Of a DNA stretch of 64,000 nt, positions 11,022 to 22,600 are shown piece after piece. The stretch covers positions 1,488,001 through 1,552,000 of the forward strand of contig JAKLTH010000283.1 of the NCBI GenBank assembly GCA_025175895.1, in the 5' to 3' direction. The notes beneath the pieces were generated by a model that saw only the letters and a list, made by a program, of their open reading frames with translations, did not search any database and was not told the origin of the DNA. Both the position numbers and the translations under genes were made by a program. The stretch comes from Wurfbainia villosa. Taxonomy: Eukaryota > Streptophyta > Magnoliopsida > Zingiberales > Zingiberaceae. Position 1 is the stretch's first letter. Each line of letters begins with the position of its first letter.

Positions 11022-14000
11022 CTATCGACGTAGGCGTTCTTCAAGCCTCTCTATGGCAGCACCAACGCGAGTTCTATTTGTATCGTTCTGCCCTTCCGTA
11101 TCAGCAGGCAGAGACTTTGATAGCTCTTTATTTGCCTTTTCCACCATCTTCAGATGAACCCATCCTGGCATAGCAAACCAACAAATTGATATAATCAAAC
11201 AATGAGATTAAGATTTTATGGAATTACATTGATATGATAATCTAAAAGAATTGAACTACAATTTCATTACCCAGAGGGAAACAGATTCCGGCTCCCAAAA
11301 CCGAACCAAGCAATACATTCCTCGCTCGCCACATTAGGGACCCTGGCACTGAAACAAACAACAAAATAAGGTACTTACTTTGCTAGCTGCTTGTCATTCG
11401 ACTCATTATAATGTTAGTTCAACTAAAGGTTAATCCATGATAGAGCAAAAACATAAAGATCGATACAAAACACGATTCATGTACCGTATCATATGTATTT
11501 ATTGCAGTATTTTCATTAGCATTCGTAACCCAAAGCTGTAGTGAAATTACTCTCTTAGACACAAGCTACTTCGTAAGGAAAATCATTATGTTTGTGCATA
11601 ACAAAGATAAAGTTCAGAAGATAAGAGTAATATTTCTCACATATTAGACCGAACGTAGCAGCAGTAACAGAACCAGCAGTGACAACATTATACACATCAT
11701 GTACACCTCGTTTTTCAGTCAGTAAGTTTTGCAAGCCATAAAATGCTGCAGTGAACATGCCAAGGCGAACACCACCAACAATTGAACCACGTGCTACACG
11801 AATAAACCTTTTCTCCATTGCATCTCTCATTATTCTGTATTGTTCGCGCTTGTCGCGTGTACTCCCTAGCTTTAACATAACTTCTGCGTCCTTGCTCTGT
11901 AGATATTAGAATGTAATTATCCATCAATAGATAGGTGGAGCATGACACATATACACCCTTAACAACAAGCACTTTCTGCAAGTTCTAACTTTGTCGTTTG
12001 CCTTTTTGTTTTAAATTGGTCTTGCTTGACAAACAGTAACAACTGAGAGCTCTTGATTTTAATTAGACTTGCTCGATAACACACCTAAGAGACCAAATCA
12101 CAGAGCTTTGCATTCAGGTATACATATATGATAACTTGTTTGAGAAAGTTATCAATAAAAATTAGTAGAGAAATTGTTGTGGGGTACAGCAAAAAAACAT
12201 ATGCAATTTATTCTTTAACCTTGTATCGTCAGAAACACAAATTATGTTTGTCAATAAAAAGTAACCATAGGGGAGCTTTGGCACAACGGTAAAGTTGTTG
12301 TCTTGTGATCAAGAGATTACGAATTCAAATCCTAAAAACAGTCTTTTGCAAAAAGCAAGATAAGACTGCGTAAGGCTGAGTACACCACCAACAAATTATG
12401 TTTGTCAATGTTGACCTAAAAAACAGATATATGTTATATTTATTGAAATTGGAGAATATAAAAAATAAAAAACAAAATATGTGGGGTGGAATTCAAGTGA
12501 GAGCGGTGTGTGCAAGGACAGTGGGTAAATGACAAAGATAGCGGTGTCAGAGAGTGGCGAGGGAGTTTTGCCTGCCCAGATGATCTGAATGGAGGTTCTT
12601 CTTCTTGCTTAGTTGGCAGCCCCCATGGGGGTGGAGGCTTGTCACGGACAGGTCTCTTTCGCTCTGATGTTACTACCAGTCAGAGATCGAAGCCAACCCG
12701 ATTGATCGGATTAAATGGATCAGAATTCCTCTTCAGGGGTGGCTGTTCTGAATGAGGAAGCCTTGATAAAGAATAAACTCTGCTTTGCCATTTGCCTCTA
12801 GAGGTGGTGAGTATATTAATGTAATGTAACTAGGAAATTAAGTATCAAATACATGCGGTTGACCTTGTTGCTGGATTTTTTGGTCCTTATTTGAAAATCT
12901 GGTTGATTGTGGTGTTCTGTCAAGGGGGCCTTGGTTTCTCAATGGTGTGCCATTGTTCTTGATTCCATAGAGACCTTGTCTTCAGCCCCTAATGAGCAAA
13001 TTATGGAGGTACCTAGGTTGATCCAGCTTCCTAGTCTGCCACTGGATTTTGTTCATGCCATTCTTCCTCTGATTGTTGTTGTTGTAGGGGCTAGTGAAAA
13101 TTGATCGGGACACACTGACTGGTGCTGAGGCTAGATTTTTTCAGATTGTGTATGCTTGTTAATTTGAAGAAACTATTACATATGACGTGGATTGAGTAGT
13201 GTGATGGGCATTTTAATCTAATACATATGTTTCGGGTGAGACACTCATGCGGGACTTCCCTCCAGCGAAGATGATTCGGCGTCTGTTAAGTCGGGTGATC
13301 CACTGATTCGGCTAGATCGATAGTTCATCTCGGATGGGACAAATTGATGTATCTCAGATGGGCGAGAGAGGAAAACCTGAAAAAGAAACACCGTTAAGGG
13401 TGTCGAGAGATCTCAGTTACGCCCCTCCGATGCTCAAGTCAGGGATCAACAACAAAAGGGGTAAGAGATGCAATGCAAGGAGAAGTAGATTAGAAAGTTT
13501 GAACCTCCTGGGATCTCTTCATGTTACCTTTATATAGACGAATCAATCCCTGCAGAACTATACGACGGGTATGGGAGACATGGGCTCTTTAAGGTGACGG
13601 TCTGAGATATTTAGGAATGATATAGGGCAACTTAAAGAGAAGTTCTACAAAACGGCGATTAGACCTGCTATGTTATATGGAGCTGAATGTTGGGCTACGA
13701 CTCGAGCATATGAGCAAAAGATGAGAGTTGCAGAGATGAGGATGTTAAGGTGGATGTGCGGACATACGAGGATGGACAGAATAAGAAATGAGAGCATTAG
13801 AGAAAAAGTTGGTGTAGCATCTATTGAAGGAAAGCTCCGAGAGACACGTTTAAGGTGGTACGGACATGTACTTAGACGGCCAATAAATGCTCCAGTTAGG
13901 CGATGTGAAACGATACCAAATATACACATCAAACGAGGAAGAGGAAGACCAAAAAAGACTTAGTTAGCAACAATAAAACAAGATAAAATTTATTTAAATA

Positions 14001-17000
14001 TAGATGATGATATAGTAGGGGATAGAGTCCAATGACGTAGAAGGATCCATATAGCCGACCCCACCTAGTGGGATAAGGCTTTGTTGTTGTTGTTGTATAG
14101 GGCATTATCTTAATAAATGCAGCAGACACATGGGACACAATCAATGTCGCTCGCGTGGTTGATGAGAGACAGAACTCTATTAATGCGGTGAACATGTCCC
14201 CTTTACGTAGGCATGGGAGGATATCTGTTTGTCGCATGGTGCCCCCAACACATGATGCCTTGTTGGACATCGTGACTTTAACGACTGCCACATCAACTGG
14301 TACCAGCACGTCAGCCGAGATACAAGCCTGCCGAGATATAAACCTGCCGAAATATAAGCTGCTTTGATTATGTGTCGGTACCAATCGGTATCACCATATG
14401 AGGTGGTAGAGTTGGTCAGAATATGGTACATGTTCAGAAGGGGAGGAGGAATAGAAGGCAGGTTCATATTGCAAGTTCTGGAAGTGGTGTGATTGAGGAA
14501 ATAATGTGTTCTTTGTGTTGGAGGAGGTTGTAGGAGATATGGAGCTGGATGGAGAAGAGAAGAATGTGGTTGTTGAGGATCCAATTGAGGAGATTCGTAA
14601 TCATGAGATAACAACTCATCAAGACAAATATTTGATAGGTGGCATAGCTGGTTCGGGTGCTGATATAGAGACTGATAAAGTGTTTAAACATCCACTAGTG
14701 CAGGCTTGTGTCAGTAAAGAAAATGAGTGGTAGGTTGCCTGATTTGAATAAGGTTGGAATCGTTCACTTTTGCTGATGCTAGCAGCAGATGTTATGCCTG
14801 AAAGTGTTGTTCTTGTTAACTCAGCATTGACTGTCTTGCCTGTGCACACTTTATCTGCAGGTTAGATCACTGATTCTTATTTAGATAATATCTCTCATAT
14901 GTGCAACTTCTTTTAGGGTGCGTTTGGTTGGGAGTTTTTGTTGATAACTTTGTTAGGTTATCAACAAAAATCTTGTTTGGTTTAGGTTATAAACAATTAC
15001 CTGGTAATTGTTCATTACCTGGTTATGAACAAAAACCTTTTTAGGGAGAATCGGAAAACCTTGGAGAACCAAAGTTTTTGTTGATTCCCGGGGTTAAGGA
15101 AACTTTTTTTCAATATTACCCCTAGCAATATATTAAATGTCAATTTATCAAAGTCGTCGCCGCCGTCGCCTCGTCGCCGCTCGCGCGCCGCCCATCATCA
15201 TCGCCGCCGCCGCCGCCCGCTCGCCGTCGCCGTCGCGCCCGCCGTGCCGCCACCACCACCCGTTCCGCCAGCCGGTGGCCGGTGGTCGTCGCCGCCACCG
15301 CCGCCCGTCGCCGCCCGTCGCCGGCCGACCGTCGCCACCGCCGCCCATTGCCGACCGGTGGCTGACGGCGGTCGTCGCTCGGCCAGTCGTCGTCGCCAAT
15401 CGATCGCCCATCGTTGTCGCTGTCAGTCGACCGATCATCGTTGTCGCCGCCGATCGGTCGACCACCATCGTCGTCACCGGTCGGTCGACCGTCGTTGTCG
15501 GCGGCCGGTCGCCACTATCGTCGGTCAATCGCTAGTCGGTCACCGCCACCGCCGATCGGCTGGCACTACTGACGGCAGATCGCTGCCGTCGTCATTAATA
15601 TTTCTGTCGTCGTCATCGAATTGATTGAGCAAAGACAAAGGATAATTTAGTAAAATGTTAAACTAAGTTATATATTAAAACCTCCAACCAAACAAGGTTT
15701 TTATCTATGGTTATATTTTATTCCAAGGTTATATTTTATTCCCTGGTAATCACATAACCAAGGTTATGTATGATTACTTGAACCAAACGCACCCTTAGGG
15801 TAATGCTGATATTAGGTGATCCTTTAACTTGCTCAAGTGGAGAGCAGTAGCTGTTAGGAAGGCTGCAGGGGCTATGTGGTTAGGGATGCAAAGCTATTGA
15901 ACTCCTATGCTAAAAGATTGTGCCAATTTTAAATGCAGAAACTTCATGTTGGGCCAACGTGTTAAAAGGTAAATATGGAATCCCTTATCCTTGGAGGGTG
16001 TCTGAATCGGTTGGGTTTTTCTCTTGTTATTATAGATGTATCAGAAGCCATGTTGGAACAAAGGGGTTGCTTCATCAAGCTAATTGGCAGTGGTTAAAAT
16101 TGCAATGTTTTGGCTGACCATGAAATGATTTATAGGCACTGAGATGGTAGCCTACATTTATTACTATGAATGCTATTAATAAGGTTGAGCGGGTGGTTAA
16201 TGGTAACTGGAATACAGTTCTGCTGAATGCGTTGTGCTCTCCAGAATTGATTCGTAGAATTATTGCAATACATAAATCTAATGGTAACAAGATGATATAT
16301 GATGGTTTGTGGTACTGGTTTGAATGGGGGTGTGAGCTCTAAAGGAGGCCATAATTACCAAATGTAGTAGTCTGACGGCGACTAGGAGAGGTAGTTCACA
16401 TTAGTTGGAAGATGTTGTAGAGTCCAAAAGTTTTTGAGAGGGTGAAGGACTTCTTATGGTTAGTTGTGTGGAGGAGGCTGCCCCTGGATGAAATATGATT
16501 AGGAGGGGGTTGTGCCAAATTGTCACAGCTATGGGGAATGTTTGGAGAGCAATAAGCATCTGTTTTTTGAATGTGCTTATGAAGTTAGTGTGTAAAAGAA
16601 CATCGAACAGTCGGACTTGGTTGTGATAAGGAGCTTGCATTGCAGTGGGAATGTGACAGATATCAAAGAGGAGAAATGGTATCAAGCATAATGATAAGAG
16701 TTGCCTATGAATAGAATGGTACATCTGTTGAATCTCCAGTTAGTTTAAGGGGGCTCTTGTGCATCAATGCCATCAGACCAGGAATTTGCCAAGGCAAGCC
16801 GATCTTTCAGTAGAGGATGTGATTATTTTTAGTTATTTTGTGACTTCGCATGGGAGTCAGCCTTAGTGGATATTGCTGTGGGATGTGTATTTGTTGATCT
16901 AGGGGAGATGTTGTTGCTGTTATGAGCAAGTTGATTGGAGTTTCATCTGTGGAACATGGGGAGTTGGTTACAATTAAGTTGGGGTTAGAAGAAAACTTGC

Positions 17001-18756
17001 ATAGGTTTAGTTTTCCTATAATTGTATCAGATTGTATGGTAGCTGTGAAATGCTTGAGGAGGTAGGATATGTCACCATGGCACATACCTGGAAGAGAATG
17101 TGCGGAATTGGGAGTCAATGCGGTTGTTGTTGGTGTCATATGAAGAGGGAAGGAATATGTTTACTCATTCTGTAGCTAGAAGATCTTTGAGGGAAAGTGT
17201 GATGCTTGTAGACAATGTGATGTGTTAGTTTCAGAAAAGCCATATTCCATTTTTTTCATAGGATAGAAGCCTTTCTTATAAGCTCTTGAAAAATTTTTGC
17301 CCAAAAACAAAGAAGTAACGAAAAGGTAATATTCGTAAGGAAGTTATACTTCAAGTTTCACATGATATAGACAATTCATATTAGTTTTTGTTTTAATTAA
17401 AAAGGTAGAAACTTGGCTTGCCCTAAAAGGTTCCACCAAAATCTTAATTTCTGATCATGCCAAAACATTTCTAAATAATGTTTGTAAGATAAGAATTCAA
17501 GTAAACTTTTTAAGCGTAGGGAATTGTTCACTAGCTAGGCAAACTATAATATTGATGAAAGTGTAGTTGTCAAAATCATATGGTTCATAATTTATGTCAC
17601 ATATAAGATAATGATTCTTATATACGAACCGGCACCAAAAAAACCATGTCATTCTAATTCAATTCAGTACGATCCAATATAAATCTTATTTCTATGATTC
17701 TAGAAAAGTCAAACTATCCAACTAAAAGTAAATTTAATCCATTAATAAATTAGATTAAACCAATATGTTAGGAAGTAAACCAAATTTATTACAAAAGAAG
17801 AAAAATGATGCATTTTCTATCATATGATAAAAATATATAGGTCAACCAGTGCGATATCTCAAAGTTAATGATGGTATAGAAGAAAGAAATTTTGTCAAGT
17901 GGAGACACATAATTGACAATAGCTAATATAAACTCGACACCTAATAATAATCAAGAAGAATAAACCAGGACATATTTACAAAAAAGGAACAAAAGTGTTA
18001 GTGACTTAGAAGTTGTATCATGTCTAAGTTGGCAAGAAATTAAGACTTAGGATTCCAACAAAGTCCCAAAGAAAATAAAAGAATGAGAGTTAATGCATTG
18101 ATCTGAACTCCGACAAAAAGAGATAAAGCAATGAAGTTTCCGATTAGCTCATATGACTCATCGATTGCTCTATGCTCCAACTTAAAAAGTCAAAAACATA
18201 AAGTTTAACATGCATACAATACAGTTAAAATTTAGTAAAAAGGAATAAATAATAACAAGAGTATTTTTGGAATAGGAAGCTTACTACAGATGCAGAAGCC
18301 TCTTTGCTTCCACCATATAGCAACCCTGCAAATACTCCAACAATTGTTGCTGTCCCCCAACTAACTGTTCCTGGCTTTTTCTGACTTACCTGAACAATGG
18401 GTCTGTATTTTAAACCAAGAAACTAGTTGAATTCAAAGGGAAAAAAAACCCTAGATCAGTTAGCATATGCATCTCCAAGCTCATATGTCACAATTTTATG
18501 AGCCACAATGATAAAAAAAATGTTTTTTTTTTCTCAATTCATTTGCCCTCAACTCAGTTGGTCTTGGTTCTGCAGTTAACTGGAAACAAAACGATCCACG
18601 TATCTTTAACAACTTTGTTTATTGGAAGAGATTACGAAATAATAAAGTACGTACTGTTCCGAGAGATGACGGTTGCACCGCAGTGTCGACCGGAGGACCA
18701 TCAGCGACGACTCCGTTAAGCGGTGAGGACGCGGCTCCATTCTCGTCCTCTCCCAT
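11022..18756 (-). CDS. Tim17/Tim22/Tim23-family mitochondrial inner-membrane protein
   Basis: Five minus-strand exons join in frame to 227 aa: 18655-18756, 18285-18389, 11641-11896, 11271-11348 and 11022-11164 (stop TAG). All junctions are GT/AG with matching phase. Order: acidic, Ser/Pro-rich N-terminus (1-34); hydrophobic TATIVGVFAGLLYGG (about 47-61); charged loop with KLGSTRDKREQYRIMRDAMEKR; then GSIVGGVRLGMFTAAFYGLQ, VTAGSVTAATFGLI and NVLLGSVLGAGICFPLGW, giving about four helices rich in small residues and Gly. A Lys/Glu-rich tail ends ERLEERLRR. This pattern is typical of the Tim17/22/23 superfamily. Plant relatives include translocase-like and TIMMDC1-like complex I assembly proteins; I cannot choose between them. 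Intron 2 (11897-18284) is 6.4 kb and filled with transposons, but its splice sites are intact. Confidence 0.85.
12256..12390 (+). mobile_element. SINE insertion with 19-bp target-site duplication
   Basis: The direct repeat ACAAATTATGTTTGTCAAT occurs exactly at 12237-12255 and 12391-12409. Between them lies a tRNA-derived SINE: GGGGAGCTTTGGCACAACGG (box A) and GAATTCAAATC (decayed box B), then the Au-like tail start CAAGATAAGACTGCG. It is shorter than the copy at 7091. It lies in Tim17-like intron 2, antisense to the gene. Confidence 0.85.
13630..14095 (+). mobile_element. RTE-clade LINE, 5'-truncated, with 9-bp target duplication
   Basis: TATAGGGCA occurs at 13621-13629 and 14096-14104, flanking the insert exactly. 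It encodes the C-terminal part of the RTE reverse transcriptase region (FYKTAIRPAMLYGAECW, MRMLRWMCGHTRMDRI, RETRLRWYGHVLRRP). A short 3' UTR follows (GATGATATAGTAGGGG...CTAGTGGGATAAGG), then a (TTG)n tail (GTTGTTGTTGTTGTA), as is typical of plant RTE. The open frame 13670-13963 is still intact, making this the youngest of four RTE copies here. Confidence 0.9.
14916..15794. mobile_element. PIF/Harbinger (Tourist-like) element with GC-rich interior
   Basis: Perfect 14-bp terminal inverted repeats, GGGTGCGTTTGGTT (14916-14929) and AACCAAACGCACCC (15781-15794), are flanked by TTA at 14913-14915 and 15795-15797. Subterminal parts carry repeated GGTTAT/ACCTGGTAAT words. The interior (about 15150-15600) is an extremely GC-rich degenerate tandem of CGCC/GTCG words, open by chance in several frames on both strands. 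No transposase is seen, so it would be non-autonomous. It sits in the L1 remnant in Tim17-like intron 2. Confidence 0.85.
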
Positions 18757-19151
18757 TACTCCCCCGCTGCCGCCGTTGGCCGGACACTAGAGGGAAGAAG
18801 GAGAGCGGCGTGCAGGGGAGCGGAGCAGGAGCAGCTGTGCGGCCGCCTGCCTAGTCTAGGGCAAGGGAAAGGTAAGCAAATAACGTCGTTATCAAAATCA
18901 AAAAAAAAATAAAATAAAATTGAAGAGCTCCGTTGTGGTGTATTATATCAAGTAAAAAATAAAAAAACATATATTATATATTAAAAATATGGTTTATTTC
19001 CGTGTCCTTGTTAAAAACGAAGATGTGTCCATTGGAATTAGGATTCCAAAACCAGAACATTTCAGCATATAAAATTTGAAAAAAACTTACCCCTGTAACA
19101 CGAGAATCCTCCAATTTCAGCCCTCAATATTTGTAGCTAATTAGAAACTTA

Positions 19152-19402
19152 GGGAGCATTTGTTTTGTGGAGAATTTTTTTTTTATATTTTCTAATATTT
19201 TAGAAAATATTTTTGTATTTTTTGAAAAAATGAAAATCAAAATAAAAAAATATTTTTTTGTATTTTTCTATTTTTCAAAAAGTGCTCCTTTGTTTTTTAA
19301 AAATAGAGATGAAAAATATCAATCAAGTATGTTTTTTTATTTTTTAAAAAAATAAAAATGAAAAATAAAAAATTTTCCATTTGCCAAATACAGAAATACT
19401 CC
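19152..19402. mobile_element. Tourist-like MITE with TTA target duplication
   Basis: The ends GGGAGCATTTGTTTTG and (reverse complement) GGAGTATTTCTGTATTTGG form imperfect inverted repeats. TTA occurs at 19149-19151 and 19403-19405. The interior is A/T-run rich. The original locus at about 9445-9455 reads GAAACTTAG without the insert, an empty site in a paralogue. Related elements lie at 22411-22600 and 40435-40717. Confidence 0.85.
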
Positions 19403-19464
19403 TTAGTCCTTTAGCGCCGCTATTGGTTAAGACAAGCAAAAGGTCAAAAAAAAAAATGATAATT

Positions 19465-20194
19465 ATATAATAATCATATAATTATATAATTCAAATGATG
19501 AGAATATAATAAAAATTTATTTATTTAAAAGTTTTAATATATAGTCTAATTTAATATTTTACTATATTATTCTTGATTCAATTCTAAGATTTCATTTACT
19601 CTGAAAGATGATAGTATTGGTATCGATATCAACAGGGATAACTGACAACCATCGATGATACCGAACGACAATAGTGGATGATGGCAACGATCAACAATCG
19701 ACAAACAGCGATCGACGATCGACGGCGAATGACGGACGATGGATAACGATCGACAGTCGACGGTCGATGACGAATGACGGACGATGGATGACGACGGCGA
19801 TCGGTAGTTAACAGTCGACGATCGATGACCGATGGCAATCGTCAGTGATGATTGGTGGTGGTCGGTGGTGACGATGACGACTACGGTGACGATACCGATC
19901 AACGGTGGTAGCAGAGAGCGATCGATTAAAATTTTGATTTTATTAAAATGAAATTGAGATTTCATAAAATTTAAGGAATAATTTTAAAAAAAAAAATATT
20001 TGTTAATTTCGAAATCAAGAAAAATCTTATTCTCTTTTAGATAATATAATTTTGGATTGTATGTCTTAATTATTGATGACGGACATACTTTATTACTTGG
20101 AAATCAAGGATTCTTTGAATCAGATCATTGTCATTATGAATAATCTTAGATGAATAATTAAAATTATTCATAATGATCTTAGTCAAACACACCC
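19465..20194. mobile_element. Second member of the 14916 Harbinger-like family, inverted
   Basis: Absent from the parental sequence near 9505-9520. Its left part (GTTTTAATATATAGTCTAATTT.ATATTTTACTA) is the reverse complement of 15630-15690. Its interior is also a CGAC/GATCGACGG-rich degenerate tandem (19630-19930). The right end AAACACACCC resembles the 14916 family terminus. The left terminus is decayed and the boundaries are approximate. Confidence 0.65.
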
Positions 20195-20624
20195 TCAGAG
20201 ACAAATTCATGAGAGGCTAAAATCGGGCCGGACTTAAAAGCTCGAACATACCCATGAGATCGTCTCTTCTGTAGGCAGCTGAGATGGCATGGTATTGATT
20301 GAACCAGCGACGAGAGGATGGCTCCGGGAAGTGGCAGACGGAGGAAGAGAAAAGGAAGCCGTAATCAGAAACCACGGTTGTTTCCGGAACCTTTATTACG
20401 TCGCGTTAAATATAAAAAAAAAATTATTCATCTTTTTATTATAAAAAAATTTCTTATTTTTACCGATTTCACTTTTATTTATGATATATAATATAATAAT
20501 TAATTTATAATGATTACTTTTATAACGATTATTTTATAATAATTATTTTTTAATTATACATTATTAACTTCATATAATTACATCAAATCAAATGATATTA
20601 ATATATAAAAAATAATACTTAATT

Positions 20625-20745
20625 CATCCGTGAGCACCTTCATTATTCATCGTCTGATCTCTTAAGGTTCAAAGATGGAATTGTAGTATTCACCCAATTA
20701 TATAGTAGATATTGAAGGTCCTCACGGATGAATTATATAGGGGAT
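20625..20745. repeat. Small foldback, about 115 bp
   Basis: The arms AATTCATCCGTGAGCACCTTC (about 20630-20650) and GAAGGTCCTCACGGATGAATT (20719-20740) are inverted repeats. The loop holds TCTGATCTCTTAAGG. Words of the arms (CTCACGGAT.AATT.T.TAGG.GAT) recur at about 20872-20900 and 21362-21400. Confidence 0.6.
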
Positions 20746-20869
20746 CATTCCTTATATATAGAGAGAGAAATATTATGCTATATAATTCATCTGTAAACAT
20801 CCTGTCAACACCTTATTCTACCGTATGATTGGGTGAATATTATAACTCAATCTTTATATCTTAAGGGGG

Positions 20870-21237
20870 ATCACTCACGGATAAATTGTGTAGGAGATAT
20901 ATTGAGCGTCGCAATTTATGCGACTCGTGTGCGACAACAAGAAATGTACAGTAACTCGCGCTCGACGTTGCTCGTAACCATCACCCTCCTGTCGGATTCC
21001 GACCGAAATTCGACAGCGGTCCGATCAGAATCTGATCGCGATTCGACAAACATCAGAGTTTGATCGGATTCTACCTCGGTGTCGGCGGATCGCGACCGAA
21101 TCGATCGGATGTAGCCGAGAAGCGAAGCGGAGAAATGCGAGAAGGTTACTGTGTTTTCCTCATTTACTATGCATTGCGATTGATCCGACGATTGAGAAAT
21201 TGTCGTGCACGATCGCGCATTCGCAGGCACCCAACTG

Positions 21238-21322
<85 letters not shown>

Positions 21323-21860
21323 TATAGTGTTTATTCGATCGGACGATGGATAATTGAGATACTCACGAATACTTATTGATGAGTTGTGTAGGGGATCATC
21401 CCTTGAAAATGAATAATGTCTCCCATCGGAGAGTGCTCAATATTGTCGTCGAGCGGTCGAATTCTAGCTACGATCCGATCAAAATTCAACTATGGTCCGA
21501 TCGACACTGAAATCTTGTCGAAATCCGACCACAATCCGAGTGGACTTCGTGCCTGGTCGGATTGTGATCGGAATCGACCACGATTGCCACCGAAAACAAC
21601 CGCGAGCGACCATGGCACTAGCACTCATAATTCTATGAGTTTCTGATCGAAATTTAGTCGGAATTCGCCCGCAATTTAGTAGGTCGGACGGCACCGACTG
21701 TGGTGACCTTGACAGGTATATTACTCATCGGAAAAGACGATGCAGGTGAAATACTGTACATTTCTTATTTACTGTGTAATTTCATAAATCAAACGGTGAT
21801 CGAATAGTGGAGAAGTTATCGCGCATGCGACGTGCAACGATCATCATGCATGACAACTTG
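20870..21860. repeat. Dispersed repeat R2, two direct copies split by an AT microsatellite
   Basis: Copy one is about 20870-21239 and copy two about 21360-21860. Each has CTCACGGAT/ACTCACGAAT, a GATCCGAC/TTCGACC-rich core, then (A)CTGTGT/CTGTACATTT...TTTACT and a GATCG...GAGAA.TTGTCG/TTATCGCGCA end. The family also occurs at 5285-5595. No coding or terminal repeats were recognised. Confidence 0.55.
21240..21319. repeat. (AT)40 microsatellite
   Basis: About 80 uninterrupted bases of AT dinucleotide, at the end of the first R2 copy. Confidence 0.97.
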
Positions 21861-22410
21861 ATAACACCCGAGTGAGAGCACGTATATGCGGCGGCTCGTA
21901 CGCGACACGATGCATTGTCGACAATGAATCATATCTGATGCAATCGGCAGCGATCCCAATGAATTCAGAGGTTGATTTATAGTCCTCATCGAAAAAGAAC
22001 ATCGTGCGATAGAATATTATATATTTTTTATTTACTATATAAACTCATGAATCAAATGATCCGACGACTGTGTGTGATCGGATGATTATTCAATAAGATT
22101 TTTTTGATTAATTAATTTTTTTCTAAACAAATAAAAATATTTTTTTAAAAATTATTTTATAAAAAAATGAAGATGGAAATCTCGATCGCACGTGGCGACA
22201 GCTCAGCGTTTTCCACCATCCACGTCATTCTCGTGGGAGTTTCTAGGAGCTCCCGTCGAGATGCTCTAATTAATTGTCATGCCAGTGCAGCGAACCAGAC
22301 CGGCATCGGCCTCTCACATGCATACAATAATATTTTCTATACGCGAGGATCCTATGATTAATGCGATGGTAAATCATATCAATAAATACAAGTTAATTTT
22401 TGGAGATTAA

Positions 22411-22600
22411 GGGAATGTTTGATTTGCATGCAGTTTTTTATTTTTTGAAAAATAAAAAATATTTCTTTTTATTTTCTAATTTTTTAGAAAATTTTCTCTC
22501 AAAAAATAAAATGAAAAATACTAACCAAACGTTATTTTTTTATTTTCTCAAAAAAAAAAAAAGTAAAAAATAGAAAATTTTCTACAAACTAAATACTATT
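22411..22600. mobile_element. Tourist-like MITE, same group as 19152
   Basis: Ends GGGAATGTTTGATTTGCA and (reverse complement) AATAGTATTTAGTTTGTA. TTAA flanks both sides (22407-22410 and about 22600-22603). The interior consists of T- and A-runs. Confidence 0.6.

Larger units (their letters stand above)
12500..17280 (+). mobile_element. L1-type LINE remnant, interrupted by later insertions
   Basis: Translated pieces in three frames fit one decayed L1 element. Around 12915-13080 is the DUF4283 ORF1 domain (RGPWFLNGVPLFLIP, then VPRLIQLPSLPLDF). About 14400-14900 may be the ORF1 tail. Around 15920-16030 is an ORF2 linker (CWANVLKGKYGIPYPW). At about 16517-16585 is a zf-RVT-like motif with C..C spacing and HLFFEC. 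The stretch 16860-17230 is RNase-H-like. No endonuclease or reverse transcriptase is visible, so the middle is deleted. An RTE copy (13630), an unidentified insertion (about 13190-14390) and a MITE (14916) interrupt it. The exact ends are not visible. Confidence 0.6.
18976..20350 (-). pseudogene. Duplicated 5' fragment of the USP-like gene (exon 1 part plus intron 1), split by two MITEs
   Basis: Sequence 9274-9672 reappears here in the same order and orientation, in three blocks: 18976-19151, 19403-19464 and 20195-20350. The exon part (about 20240-20345) still reads in frame as VCHFPEPSSRRW...HAISAAYRRDDL with a donor GTATGT. The start codon and first 30 or so codons are missing, as are all later exons. 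Two transposons separate the blocks. The fragment lies 0.2-1.6 kb upstream of the Tim17-like ATG and on the same strand, so it could form part of that gene's promoter or 5' region. Confidence 0.85.

Noticed and set aside
13929..14614. Two 144-151-codon minus-strand frames
   Set aside because: They lie antisense across L1/RTE debris and have no recognisable domain.
15137..15624. Long overlapping open frames on both strands rich in Arg, Pro and Val
   Set aside because: Produced by the CGCC/GTCG tandem inside the Harbinger-like element; no domain and extreme composition bias.
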